From Sporosarcina oncorhynchi (GTDB lineage Bacteria; Bacillota; Bacilli; Bacillales_A; Planococcaceae): DNA of 64,000 bases. A model generated the notes under the pieces. The model searched no databases, was not told the DNA's origin, and saw only the letters and a list, made by a program, of their open reading frames with translations. A program made the translations under genes and the position numbers. Of this stretch, positions 33,269 through 41,366 are shown in pieces (position 1 is the stretch's first letter; each line of letters begins with the position of its first letter). The stretch is taken from assembly GCF_033304615.1 (NCBI RefSeq), contig NZ_CP129118.1:2786001-2850000 (forward strand). The letters are read 5' to 3'.

Positions 33269-34018
33269 TCAGTCAATTGGTTTCTTTGAGAACTGCAAAA
33301 TCCCGATGACGATCGCCGCTGCGCCCAGCAGTCCGCCGGTTAGAAAATACGGGAAACCGATATGCGCCGTCTTGTCCATGAATTCCATCAGATTCCGGCT
33401 CATGAGTGTATCAGGCGCATACTCATACAACTTTTTAAAGAAAGGGAACTTCTTCGCCAACACCCATAGAAGGTTTCCGGCAAAGCCGTATATGCCGAGC
33501 AAAATGACTAAAATATACACATCGCCTATTTGTAATAACTTCAGCGAATGAATTAACAGAAACGCGCCAAGAATAATTGGTGTCATATTTGCCACCGCCA
33601 CCATCAAATTGCTGACGGATCCGCTTTCCGTTGGCAGGAATGTTTCTCCAATACCGATCAAGAGACTTAGCCCGATGATGCAAAGGACCAGGAAATAGAC
33701 TAATGTGAGAATCAGCTTGGACCAGTACACTGTCTTCCTCTCAATCCCGAACGAAACCGCGTTCTTCAGCACCGCCGTATCTTTTCCGGTTAAGCTGATA
33801 TTGACGATGAACGCTACCAAAATAATGAGCCCTCCACCTCCAAGCACATTCGAATAATAAAAAATGGTCGTAGCGTAAGGGAAGGAAGGCTCAATCTTAC
33901 CAAAATAAGCGAGCACCGCTCCAGCCGCAGCAATGAGCAGAAGGCAGACAAGACTCGTCACATGCAATGATTTTCTCCGCAACAGCCTATACTGTTCACT
34001 TTTCAAATAATTGATCAT
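33269..34018 (-). CDS. ABC-2 type permease
   Basis: 249 residues with six predicted membrane segments, starting MINYLKSEQYRLLRRKSLHV, typical of lantibiotic-immunity permeases (e.g. EcsB/SpaE/BcrB-like size). It overlaps the ATPase gene by 4 bases and is followed by the kinase 16 bases later. Together with the ATPase it would export or expel a membrane-active compound; the substrate is not known. Confidence 0.8.
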   Translation of the reverse strand: MINYLKSEQYRLLRRKSLHVTSLVCLLLIAAAGAVLAYFGKIEPSFPYATTIFYYSNVLGGGGLIILVAFIVNISLTGKDTAVLKNAVSFGIERKTVYWSKLILTLVYFLVLCIIGLSLLIGIGETFLPTESGSVSNLMVAVANMTPIILGAFLLIHSLKLLQIGDVYILVILLGIYGFAGNLLWVLAKKFPFFKKLYEYAPDTLMSRNLMEFMDKTAHIGFPYFLTGGLLGAAAIVIGILQFSKKPID

Positions 34019-34929
34019 ACCGCTGCACCTCCGACCAATTCTAAGAAGTATTCTTCCAAGTTTCGAGCTTCCGCGCGGAATTCCCTTACGGTCACGCCGT
34101 TCATCGTAAACAAGCGGTTGATCTCCCCACCGTCCTCAATGTGACCATCGATGGTGATCACTTGATCCGGCAATACCTGATAGGAAACCGAAGGATAGTT
34201 CTGTTCCAACAGACGTACAGCTTTTGCCGCATCTTCCACCGACACGATCAGCTGTTTCCGGCTTTTCTCCTGCAGTGCCTCTTTCGAAATATCTTCTACG
34301 ACTACGCCGTCTTTCAGAAACACAAACCGCTTGGCCAATAAATGCAGTTCGGTGAGAATATGACTTGAGATAAATATCGTGATCTGCTTCTCTTCATTCA
34401 GCCTGATCAGCAAGTTGCGCATTTCTCGAATCCCTTCCGCGTCCAGTCCATTGATCGGCTCATCCAGCACTAAGCAATCCGGATTGGCAAGCAGACAAAG
34501 GGCGAGGCCTAATCGTTGCTTCATCCCCATCGAATATGCCTTGAACCGCTTCCTCTTCTCATCCGCCAAATTGACGATTGCCAACACCTCAGCAATCCGG
34601 TTCTTTTCCACAATTCCCCGCTGAAGGGCATAGTATTTCAAATTCTGCTCGGCTGTGAAGTCGGGAAAGAAAGCTGGCGTCTCAATTAGGAAGCCCATGC
34701 GCCGCCTTGCCTCCACATTGTGCCGTCCGATACCCCCGAATAACTGGATTTCACCCGACGACGGAATCAGCTGTCCTGACAGCATTTTAAAAACTGTCGA
34801 TTTCCCGGCTCCGTTCTGGCCGATCAATGCACATATCTCTCCCTTATACAACGTGAAGTCGAACGGTTTGATAACATTCGTCCCTTTGAAGCTTTTCGTC
34901 AGCTGTGCTGTTCGAATGACTGTCTCCAT
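34015..34929 (-). CDS. ABC transporter ATP-binding protein (BcrA/lantibiotic immunity type)
   Basis: 304 residues. Walker A GQNGAGKST near 36, Q-loop around LIETPAFFPDF, signature SMGMKQRLGLALCL (variant of LSGGQ) near 132, Walker B DCLVLDEPINGLD near 150 and switch SSHIL. The C-terminal ~80 residues form the extra domain usual in BcrA-like ATPases. Four-base overlap with the permease gene. Confidence 0.88.
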   Translation of the reverse strand: METVIRTAQLTKSFKGTNVIKPFDFTLYKGEICALIGQNGAGKSTVFKMLSGQLIPSSGEIQLFGGIGRHNVEARRRMGFLIETPAFFPDFTAEQNLKYYALQRGIVEKNRIAEVLAIVNLADEKRKRFKAYSMGMKQRLGLALCLLANPDCLVLDEPINGLDAEGIREMRNLLIRLNEEKQITIFISSHILTELHLLAKRFVFLKDGVVVEDISKEALQEKSRKQLIVSVEDAAKAVRLLEQNYPSVSYQVLPDQVITIDGHIEDGGEINRLFTMNGVTVREFRAEARNLEEYFLELVGGAAV

Positions 34930-35026
34930 ATGACTAACCCCTTTTCAAAAGTAGTTGGTACCTATATGGTAACGCAGCCTCCTTTAATATCCTGTAAGCC
35001 AATCATAAAGAATTCATAAAGATGCT

Positions 35027-35707
35027 TTACACTAACATAAAGCCGACGCCCCAAACGGTTTTTATATAGTCCCTGGAAGTGTGTTCGGCCATTTTCCGGC
35101 GCAAGTTCGACATATGTACGCTGATTGTGTTGTCATCGCCATAGTACGTATCTTTCCAAATGCTTTCATAAATCTCCCTTTTCGAAAAGGCGCGCTCTGG
35201 CTGACGCATTAATACAAGCAGAATATCAAATTCCGCATTCGTCATTTGAAGCATATGACCCGACAGACAAACGGACCTCTTCTCGGTATGCAGCTGCAGA
35301 TCCTGCCATACGAGTTCCACAGGCTGTCGTGATGACTGTCCCACTTTTCTCAACTGCACGTCCACCCTCGCAGCAACTTCCTGCTGATGGAACGGCTTCG
35401 TAATATAGTCATCTGCGCCCATTTTCAGGACACTCACTTTATGATTCACATCCGTCTTCGCTGAAATGACGATGATAGGAATGGCGTTCTGCTGGCGAAT
35501 CTCCCCGATCAGCTCCTCGCCGCTCTTTCCCGGCAGCATCAAATCCAACAAAATCAGATCGAATCTGTCCATCTGCAACTGCAGCAGCCCTTCTGTCCCT
35601 GAATAGGCCTGCACAGTCTCAACCGTCTTATCCGTCAACATGATCCGCAGCAGCTTATTGATCTCCGGATCATCTTCTATGATTAAAATCCTCTTCTTTT
35701 CCTGCAT
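35027..35707 (-). CDS. response regulator, OmpR/PhoB family
   Basis: 226 residues from the second ATG, which has AGGTG 6 bases upstream. Receiver domain with the acidic pocket IIEDD near 9-13, phospho-acceptor D55 in LILLDLMLPG and the conserved lysine in SAKTD. The C-terminal winged helix (about 130-226) ends DYIKTVWGVGFMLV. First gene of the ABC-transporter/kinase operon, which it probably activates. Confidence 0.9.
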   Translation of the reverse strand: MQEKKRILIIEDDPEINKLLRIMLTDKTVETVQAYSGTEGLLQLQMDRFDLILLDLMLPGKSGEELIGEIRQQNAIPIIVISAKTDVNHKVSVLKMGADDYITKPFHQQEVAARVDVQLRKVGQSSRQPVELVWQDLQLHTEKRSVCLSGHMLQMTNAEFDILLVLMRQPERAFSKREIYESIWKDTYYGDDNTISVHMSNLRRKMAEHTSRDYIKTVWGVGFMLV

Positions 35708-35914
35708 CATGCTCACCTGTCTATTCTGCGTACTTTCTATTCAGTATACATAATTTCTATCAATCTGACAGATCATCATCCATACGGCGTTTCGCACGCT
35801 ACCATGCAACTTTCATGATAGAACTTATACGCTGCTCTTTCGTTAATCCTTCGTCTCGCCTGCGTTCATTATTCGTGTAGCTTGCGTATAACTATGGTAA
35901 ACTGTACATAGGAT
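35708..35914. other. intergenic region with the antisense-RNA promoter
   Basis: Contains the regulator's upstream region and, at 35882-35910, TTGCGT-N17-TACATA on the plus strand, suited to drive the antisense RNA of the second toxin module. Confidence 0.45.
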
Positions 35915-35916
35915 AA

Positions 35917-36054
35917 AAAAAGACCGGATGCAGTGAACATCCAGTCATTGCAACGGACAAACCGCATGAAGAGCGGTTGGCCGGTAATGAGTAATTTTAT
36001 GAAGAGTAACTACCCTGCTTACTGGTGAGTTAGCGGAGGGTGGTTACTTTTTTC
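35917..36054 (+). ncRNA. probable antisense RNA antitoxin (copy 2)
   Basis: A promoter-like TTGCGT-N17-TACATA at 35882-35910 would start RNA near 35917. A terminator hairpin (AGTAACTACCCT, 36005-36016, with AGGGTGGTTACT, 36037-36048, then TTTTTT) would end it just inside the toxin stop codon. It is fully complementary to the toxin mRNA 3' region. Similar in layout to Bacillus RatA. Confidence 0.5.
35922..35946 (-). terminator. terminator of toxin mRNA (copy 2)
   Basis: On the minus strand GACTGGATG-loop-CATCCGGTC is followed by TTTTTTT. Homologous to 6499-6522. Confidence 0.65.
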
Positions 36055-36154
36055 TATTGGTGGATAGAGCAATGATCGCTACGATGGTTGTTGCTATCGC
36101 TGCGAGAAATATTCCAAATTGGAACATCATATTTATTGCTTCGTATGTCACCAT
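36044..36154 (-). CDS. holin-like type I toxin peptide (TxpA-like family), copy 2
   Basis: 36-residue peptide beginning MVTYEAINMMFQFGIF and ending in NRKK: one membrane helix and a basic tail, closely related to copy 1 at 6288-6398. AAAGGGGGTG lies 5 bases before ATG 36154 and is held in a hairpin. An antisense RNA appears to converge on its 3' end. Membrane toxicity is inferred from the family. Confidence 0.75.
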   Translation of the reverse strand: MVTYEAINMMFQFGIFLAAIATTIVAIIALSTNRKK

Positions 36155-36159
36155 ATATA

Positions 36160-36179
36160 CACCCCCTTTCCAGGGAGTG
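36160..36179 (-). promoter_or_regulatory. hairpin over the toxin ribosome site (copy 2)
   Basis: On the minus strand CACTCCCT pairs with AGGGGGTG across a GGAA loop, covering the toxin Shine-Dalgarno. Equivalent to 6261-6282. Confidence 0.6.
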
Positions 36180-36209
36180 CCAACCGTCCTTCCGCTATAT
36201 GCCGTTGCA

Positions 36210-36234
36210 ATTACTAGTTTACCAGACTAGTAAT
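36210..36234. repeat. perfect 9-bp-arm palindrome upstream of toxin copy 2
   Basis: ATTACTAGT (36210-36218) and ACTAGTAAT (36226-36234). It could be a weak terminator of the DUF2691 gene or an operator for the toxin promoter; there is no T tract. Confidence 0.45.
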
Positions 36235-36268
36235 TACTTAGCGATCATCTAGCGAATGTACGTTTCAT

Positions 36269-36739
36269 TCATATTTGCATCCAACCCCATATAGCTGCAA
36301 TTATAGCTTCTTTAGTCATTAATCTAATATCACTATACCCCATAGTTTCGGCCCGTTTAAAAATGTCCGATATGATTTGTTTGTCTCGTGAGTAGACGAT
36401 CACTTGTGTGGAATCGCTGACAAAGAGACCGAGTTTACAGGAGCTTTTCATGAATTCATTTTCATTAAAAATCTCAACTACGCTTTCCGATGTAGGAAAA
36501 GCTTTTATATCTGCAAATATTAAAAAGTATTTTTCTTTAGAAATGTGTCTCATAAATGTTGGACCATCCATAATTTCAACATCTGCTCCAAAAAAAGGAT
36601 CACCTAATCCCCCCGGCCCTATAAAGTACGATTCTTCCGGACCCACTGACCAATACCAAGAGGGATCTACAATACCCTCCAATATTTCATACAATTGTTT
36701 ACCGTACTCACCTCTTATATAAAATACTGCACCTTCCAT
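36269..36739 (-). CDS. DUF2691-family protein
   Basis: 156 residues from ATG 36739, which has GGGAGGTGGGAG upstream. The N-terminus MEGAVFYIRGEYGKQLYEIL and the pattern around YWSVGPEESYFI match my recollection of DUF2691 proteins of Bacillus, whose function is unknown. Soluble, acidic, single domain; no catalytic motif is evident. Stands alone. Confidence 0.6.
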   Translation of the reverse strand: MEGAVFYIRGEYGKQLYEILEGIVDPSWYWSVGPEESYFIGPGGLGDPFFGADVEIMDGPTFMRHISKEKYFLIFADIKAFPTSESVVEIFNENEFMKSSCKLGLFVSDSTQVIVYSRDKQIISDIFKRAETMGYSDIRLMTKEAIIAAIWGWMQI

Positions 36740-36819
36740 TCTCCCACCTCCCTTTCTTACAATACGGTGTTTGGCACTCATTCAATAATTGAATGAGCGC
36801 CACATTGACCAGTTCTTTA

Positions 36820-36988
36820 TTAGAATTTATTTTTTATCACGGGAATCCATTACATGATGGTGCTGTATTAATAAAAGGAGATACAACATACTCCGCAGCA
36901 AATGTCCTGCCGTCATCGTGCGGCAATGGGCCTTTCAGAAAAGAGTGATGCGGTTGTTTCGGAAGAGGAAGAGTTGGGTATTATTTAA
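36820..36988 (+). pseudogene. remnant of a diadenylate cyclase (DAC domain) gene
   Basis: One frame reads FYHGNPLHDGAVLIKGDTTYSAA (DAC motif DGAV). After a frameshift or deletion another frame reads CRHRAAMGLSEKSDAVVSEE, the DAC motif RHR with its SE..D follow-up. These are the two catalytic motifs of cyclic-di-AMP synthases; everything else is missing, so no enzyme can be made. Confidence 0.65.
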
Positions 36989-37156
36989 TTTGCAATAGAC
37001 GTAAGTCTTTTCCTTATTAGTGTAACTAGCTCTTCAATTTGAATTGATGTGTAGCATAAGGCAGTTAACTGAAAATGAAGTTCTTTAACTAATCGTATCA
37101 GACATCCTCCACCAAAATCAGCTATACTAAAGCCAAACGAACGTAAAGGAACGATT

Positions 37157-37711
37157 ATGGAACAATTACTCTTAGACATTGTACAAAATGACAGCTCTAC
37201 CGCTTGGCTTTATCATTTTTTATTCATGGTGCTCGTTTCCATGATTCCTTTTGCGCCTATACCTGTTCTCGCTGCACTCATTGCAAGTAATCATGCGTTC
37301 TTTCCAGGCTTGGCTATTAATATGCTTGGGTCAACACTCGGATCCTTCCTGTTATTCCTCTTAAGTAAAAGCGTACTGCGCAATGCCGCACTAAACTATG
37401 TAAACAAGAAACAGCAGTTATCGAAATTCTTTGCATTAATTGAAAAAAACGGCTTTGTAGCTGTACTGCTTGCGCGCATCGTCCCGTTTGTACCGACTGC
37501 AGCCATTAATGTAATCGCAGGCATATCGAATGTACGTGTCGGTGCTTTTATCACCGCAACATTGTTAGGCAAGCTCCCCCTCATACTCGCCTATACGCTT
37601 GCCGGTCATCAACTAGCAGCTGGCAATTGGGGTACCGTCCTAATTATCGCCCTTTATGTACTTACTCTATTTTTAATAGGGATGAAATTAAAGCAGAAGT
37701 GGAGTCAATGA
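37157..37711 (+). CDS. VTT-domain (TVP38/TMEM64, DedA-like) membrane protein
   Basis: 184 residues, about five membrane segments. GSTLGSFLLFLLSK near 55 and LLARIVPFVPTAAINVIAGISNV near 110 are VTT-domain hallmarks (family includes lipid scramblase-type proteins). AAAGGAACG lies before ATG 37157. Function in bacteria is thought to involve lipid transport; nothing local refines it. Confidence 0.8.
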   Translation: MEQLLLDIVQNDSSTAWLYHFLFMVLVSMIPFAPIPVLAALIASNHAFFPGLAINMLGSTLGSFLLFLLSKSVLRNAALNYVNKKQQLSKFFALIEKNGFVAVLLARIVPFVPTAAINVIAGISNVRVGAFITATLLGKLPLILAYTLAGHQLAAGNWGTVLIIALYVLTLFLIGMKLKQKWSQ

Positions 37712-37887
37712 ATCGATTTACGCAAAAGTACCAGGCACCTATCCAATTCACTACGTTAATTTTACAGATTCTTATTAGTCGTTTACGATAGAAATCGAGA
37801 TGGATGTTAAGTTCTGAAACCATTCAACGTTTATTGAGATCCTAACACTCAACCGATTCATGCACAATAGAAGAAGGTGGCTATAAG

Positions 37888-38094
37888 ATGACAGGCAAGT
37901 CACTGGCTGACTACCAAAGCGAATATGAGAAAATCATCTTCTACGACCAACCGCGAAAGGATATCCTTTTAGTCGGTTTACTGACCGAAATGGAAAAACA
38001 ATTCAAAATTTCCATGCGGACAAAGGAATGGGAGATGGATCACCCAAAAATCATAGCGATGTACCGAAAAATAGCTATAACGCGAACGCTGTAA
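37888..38094 (+). CDS. small hypothetical protein
   Basis: 68 residues, charged, no membrane segment: LADYQSEYEKIIFYDQPRKDILLVGLLTEMEKQFKI. AAGGTGG lies 7 bases before ATG, so translation is plausible. I do not recognise the family. Confidence 0.5.
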   Translation: MTGKSLADYQSEYEKIIFYDQPRKDILLVGLLTEMEKQFKISMRTKEWEMDHPKIIAMYRKIAITRTL

Positions 38095-38133
38095 AGATTG
38101 ATTCACAATTGTAAAGGTCCCTGTGCAGCAAAC

Positions 38134-38241
38134 ATGACTGATTACAACTACAGTCATGATTTTGCGATGGGAGCGTCGGCTTTCCCGGGAATCGTTGCTC
38201 TGATTCTATCGCCGTTTCTGTTTATAAGAAACCAGAAGTAA
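38134..38241 (+). pseudogene. truncated copy of the small membrane protein at 51832-52014
   Basis: The frame reads YNYSHDFAMGASAFPGIVAL and ends FLFIRNQK, matching the C-terminal half of the intact gene at 51832 (YNYSNDYAMGASAFPGVIAL). The 5' half is missing and is replaced by a family A repeat tip (TTGTAAAGGTCCCTGTGC at about 38109). Confidence 0.7.
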
Positions 38242-38262
38242 CAATGGAATGCAATAAGCAGA

Positions 38263-38308
38263 AAAAGCCCTTGTGCATGCGGATCTGATCGGCTACACAG
38301 GGGCTTTT
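38263..38308 (+). terminator. stem-loop terminator
   Basis: AAAAGCCCTTGTG pairs with CACAGGGGCTTTT. It follows the truncated gene. Confidence 0.55.
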
Positions 38309-38317
38309 GTTCGTTTT

Positions 38318-38475
38318 AAACTTGTGCCAGAAACATTCACGTTAATTCAGATGGTTTGGATAGTAACAGAAGCTTGTTTCAGAAATCCTACTTTCCCAAC
38401 GTTTCAAATCCCCCATAGAATCCCCCTCACCCTACCAAGATTCCCAATACAACCTGACTTCACAGATGGCCAAAA
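38318..38475. repeat. degenerate family A repeat
   Basis: TGTGCCAGAAACATTCACG at 38325 and the following AATTCAGATGGTTTGGATA match the left half of family A; the right half is diverged. No gene between 38095 and 38570 apart from the truncated one. Confidence 0.5.
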
Positions 38476-38570
38476 ACTTATTCCTTAAAACCTTTTTTAA
38501 CAAAACATAAAGAGCGTGTATCCTTTTCATCATTCCCAATCTATCTAGTGGGTGAAAGGAGGGAATGCAA

Positions 38571-38789
38571 ATGGCGACAATCGAATTTAGAAGTGCAGTT
38601 GGAAAAGTGTACTTCGACGGCGGGTTGACGGAGGATGGGAAAATGATCCGTAAATCGAAATCCTACCGTAATGTTTCAGAAGCGGCGACGGCTGATAGCT
38701 TACACAATGCCCTTACACAATTGGCACTGCTTTCCGACTATCCATTTATCGGAGCAGAAAGAGTAGAAACAGCTGACATTATGAACTAA
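38571..38789 (+). CDS. DUF1659-family protein
   Basis: 72 residues: MATIEFRSAVGKVYFDGG, then RKSKSYRNVSEAATADSL. Belongs to the small Bacillales DUF1659 family, usually adjacent to DUF2922 and YvrJ genes as here. I chose the second ATG (38571), 8 bases after GGAGG. Function unknown. Confidence 0.75.
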   Translation: MATIEFRSAVGKVYFDGGLTEDGKMIRKSKSYRNVSEAATADSLHNALTQLALLSDYPFIGAERVETADIMN

Positions 38790-38809
38790 GTAGAAAGGAG
38801 AGATGAGGA

Positions 38810-39028
38810 ATGGCGAAAACGTTACAATTAAACTTTACGACAGCTGCAGGGAAACAGACATCCCTGTCAGTGGACGAGCCAAAAGCTGGATTAACAGCAG
38901 TCGAGGTGGAAACAGCCATGCAAGAGATTATTAATTCACAGGTTTTTCAAGTGGATGGCTCTTTCCTGGCAACTGTAAAAGGCGCACGTATTATCGATCG
39001 CAATGTTGAAGAACTTGTAAATCCATAA
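38810..39028 (+). CDS. DUF2922-family protein
   Basis: 72 residues: AKTLQLNFTTAAGKQTSLSV, closing with KGARIIDRNVEELVNP. DUF2922, partner of DUF1659 in Bacillales; function unknown. It lies 20 bases after the DUF1659 gene with its own GAAAGGAGAG site. Confidence 0.78.
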   Translation: MAKTLQLNFTTAAGKQTSLSVDEPKAGLTAVEVETAMQEIINSQVFQVDGSFLATVKGARIIDRNVEELVNP

Positions 39029-39030
39029 GT

Positions 39031-39065
39031 AAAAAGGCTCTCCGGCTTGGCTGGAGAGCCTTTTT
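39031..39065 (+). terminator. terminator after the DUF2922 gene
   Basis: AAAAAGGCTCTCC pairs perfectly with GGAGAGCCTTTTT. Confidence 0.85.
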
Positions 39066-39076
39066 ACTACCTATTT

Positions 39077-39433
39077 CAGCTTTGGGCGGCCGCCTCGGGT
39101 CACTTCGGTCTTGATAGAAAAGGCAAAGAACGCCTTTTTTTCGAGGCCTCCAGTGCCTGTCGAGGCAAAACGCCGCCCTCCGCATTATTCATTCCAGCTG
39201 CGGGCGGCTGCCTCTCGGGTCACTTCGGTCTTGAAAGAAAAGGCAAAGAACGCCTTTTTTTCAAGACCTCCAGTGCCTGTCGAGGCAAAAATGCCGCCCT
39301 CCGCTTTATACATTCCAGCTGCGGGCGGCTGCCTCTCGGGTCACTTCGATCTTGAAAGAAAAGGCAAAGAACGCCTTTTTTTCAAGACCTCCAGTGCCTG
39401 TCGAGGCAAAAATGCCGCCCTCCGCATTATATG
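39077..39433. repeat. three tandem ~120-bp repeats
   Basis: Units start near 39077, 39195 and 39316. Each has CTCGGGTCACTTCG, AAAGGCAAAGAACGCCTTTTTTT and GACCTCCAGTGCCTGTCGAG. They are diverged relatives of the 121-bp units at 10984-11346 and separate the DUF1659-DUF2922 pair from the yvrJ-like gene. Confidence 0.88.
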
Positions 39434-39451
39434 AAAGGAGGCGTTTTCATA

Positions 39452-39580
39452 ATGGAGCAGTGGATAAATCTTATACAACAAATCGGATTTCCGATTTTTG
39501 TATCGTTTTACCTTTTGCACCGGCTTGAGACGAAACTCGAGGCCATACACAATGCGCTTGTTTCTTTGAAGGTGAATTGA
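39452..39580 (+). CDS. YvrJ-family small membrane protein
   Basis: 42 residues: MEQWINLIQQIGFPIFVSFY, one membrane helix, then a charged LHRLETKLEAIHNAL tail, as in YvrJ proteins. AAAGGAGG lies about 12 bases upstream. Usually the third member of the DUF1659-DUF2922-YvrJ set. Confidence 0.8.
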   Translation: MEQWINLIQQIGFPIFVSFYLLHRLETKLEAIHNALVSLKVN

Positions 39581-39608
39581 TTAGTACGTAAATGTCTAGA
39601 ATGTAAAG

Positions 39609-39643
39609 AGTACCAGGTTCAAATTCAATGAGAACCTGGTACT
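39609..39643. repeat. short palindromic repeat, family C
   Basis: AGTACCAGGTTC pairs with GAACCTGGTACT; it could also act as a terminator for the yvrJ-like gene. Confidence 0.7.
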
Positions 39644-39667
39644 TGTTGTCGTGTGAATGACTGGCAC

Positions 39668-39955
39668 TCACTCCTTTTTATTAACTTCTTTTTGCACACC
39701 TTTTAACTGTTGGCTCAAATCATTCAATTGCTTCTTGTTTTGTTGAACTGTATCCATATGCTCATTCAATTCCACCGCATTCGCAAAAGCGTTTTCCGCT
39801 CGAAAAATGGCATTAAAAGCATGTTCGACAGCTATTTCTTCCGGATGCGACATCGCTTGCTTCACCGAGCGATCGGCCTTTTCAACAGCATTCCCCAGCT
39901 GCGAGCTCGGGTGGTTCTTTTTCCAACTTGGATTCGAATCGTTCGCCACTATCAT
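39668..39955 (-). CDS. small hypothetical coiled protein
   Basis: 95 residues, helical, with KKQLNDLSQQLKGVQKEVNKKE at the C-terminus suggesting a coiled coil; N-terminal SSQLGNAVEKADRSVKQAM. AGGAGGGATC before ATG 39955 is a strong ribosome site, so the gene is likely real. Family not recognised with confidence. Confidence 0.6.
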   Translation of the reverse strand: MIVANDSNPSWKKNHPSSQLGNAVEKADRSVKQAMSHPEEIAVEHAFNAIFRAENAFANAVELNEHMDTVQQNKKQLNDLSQQLKGVQKEVNKKE

Positions 39956-40039
39956 GATCCCTCCTAATAAAGATGGACTTAGTATAGTGAATAACGATAA
40001 TTCTATGCATAGTTGGAAGGCTCTTCATGAAGAATAGAC

Positions 40040-41128
40040 TCAGACGCGGATTCCTTCTGCCGCACTTGCTTCCGACGATGGAGTGTTCATCATTTTTTTC
40101 AACAGCTTTCGATTCCGCTCCGAAAAGACTTCGTTATGCGACGAGACCATTGCAACTTTGTTCGCACCAGGCTCAATAAACTGCTTTGCGCTGTTCACCG
40201 CATTGGCCGCGTCTTGAAAAGCGCCCGCAATTAGCCAAAGCTTGCCACTATGCTTAAGAATATCGCCTGCCGCAAACAAACCAGGAACGGATGAACGGCT
40301 CATCGCATCACCTGCGATATAAAAATCGTCAACCATCTCGATCTCCAATTCGCTGTTTTTCAATAAACTAGAATCTTGCTCATAGCCATGACTGATAATG
40401 ACGTCATCCACTTCAAGCATCAGCACCTCGCTCGAATCCTGGCAAGTCAGCTCAACCCGCTCGATTTTTTCATGTGTATCGGATGCAATCAGTCTTGTAA
40501 TGCTTGTCTGCGGCAAACAAATGGCTGAGCTGCTAAGAAGCTGAGACACTTGCGCTTCATGCCCTGACATAGAATCTTTCCGGTATGTCAAATAGACCTG
40601 CTTCGCAATCGGTACAAGTTCATTTGCCCAATCGATCGCTGTGTCGCCGCCGCCCGAAATGACAATAATCTTATCTTTGAATCGCTTCAATGATTGCACC
40701 GTATAATGAATATTTGATACTTCAAACCGCTCTGCACCTTCGATTTGCAATTTCTTCGGCTTCAGAATCCCACTCCCGACCGCCGTAATGACTGTCTTTG
40801 AATAATGCTTACGACCTGATGCGGCTATCAGCTCAAATACATCATCTACCTTGACGATTGAATCGATTTTTTCATTCAGCACCACTTCCGGCGAAAACGT
40901 CATCGCTTGCTCGATAAGTTGTTCCATCAGCCGCGCGCCGGGTATCGGCGTCAATCCACCTACATCCCAAATCATCTTTTCTGGATACACTTGAATTTTC
41001 CCACCGAGACGTGGCTGGAAATCAATAATTTTTGTCTTCATTTCACGTAAGCCGCTATAAAAAGTCGAGTAGAGTCCTGCCGGTCCCCCACCGATTATTG
41101 TCACATCATATACTTCCTGCTCATTCAT
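40040..41128 (-). CDS. ferredoxin--NADP-type reductase, YcgT/YumC-like
   Basis: 362 residues. FAD motif GGGPAGLYSTFYSG at residue 11, NAD(P) motif ISGGGDTAIDWANEL near 153; no CxxC pair. AAGGGG lies upstream of ATG 41128. Paralogue of 17563-18618. It faces the siderophore importer across two Fur-box-like sites, so a role in reductive iron release from imported siderophores, as proposed for Fur-regulated members of this family, is likely (inference). Confidence 0.82.
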   Translation of the reverse strand: MNEQEVYDVTIIGGGPAGLYSTFYSGLREMKTKIIDFQPRLGGKIQVYPEKMIWDVGGLTPIPGARLMEQLIEQAMTFSPEVVLNEKIDSIVKVDDVFELIAASGRKHYSKTVITAVGSGILKPKKLQIEGAERFEVSNIHYTVQSLKRFKDKIIVISGGGDTAIDWANELVPIAKQVYLTYRKDSMSGHEAQVSQLLSSSAICLPQTSITRLIASDTHEKIERVELTCQDSSEVLMLEVDDVIISHGYEQDSSLLKNSELEIEMVDDFYIAGDAMSRSSVPGLFAAGDILKHSGKLWLIAGAFQDAANAVNSAKQFIEPGANKVAMVSSHNEVFSERNRKLLKKMMNTPSSEASAAEGIRV

Positions 41129-41150
41129 ATGTCCGCACCCCTTCGTTTAT

Positions 41151-41169
41151 GATACTGATTCTCATTCTC
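41151..41169. promoter_or_regulatory. Fur box before the reductase gene
   Basis: The reverse complement matches the 19-bp Fur consensus at 16 of 19 positions. It lies just after a minus-strand promoter TTGCAT-N17-TATTCT (about 41170-41200). Confidence 0.65.
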
Positions 41170-41270
41170 AATTAAGAATAATCTATTTTAATGGATTATG
41201 CAAAGCGCCACTTCTATGAATAAATGAAAACTAATGCTTTAATTTGCTGTGCGCATCACGAAAATTTGTA

Positions 41271-41330
41271 TTGACACTTGTTTCTTCACTCTTTATAGTA
41301 TGAAGTGAGATTAGTTGAGAATGATTATCA
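41271..41330 (+). promoter_or_regulatory. Fur-regulated promoter of the siderophore importer
   Basis: TTGACA (41271-41276), 17-base spacer, TATAGT (41294-41299); TGAGAATGATTATCA (41316-41330) matches the 7-1-7 Fur core with one mismatch, placed just after the start point. Expression should rise when iron is short. Confidence 0.8.
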
Positions 41331-41366
41331 ATCTTAATTACGATACCCTTTTGGAGGTGGAATTCA

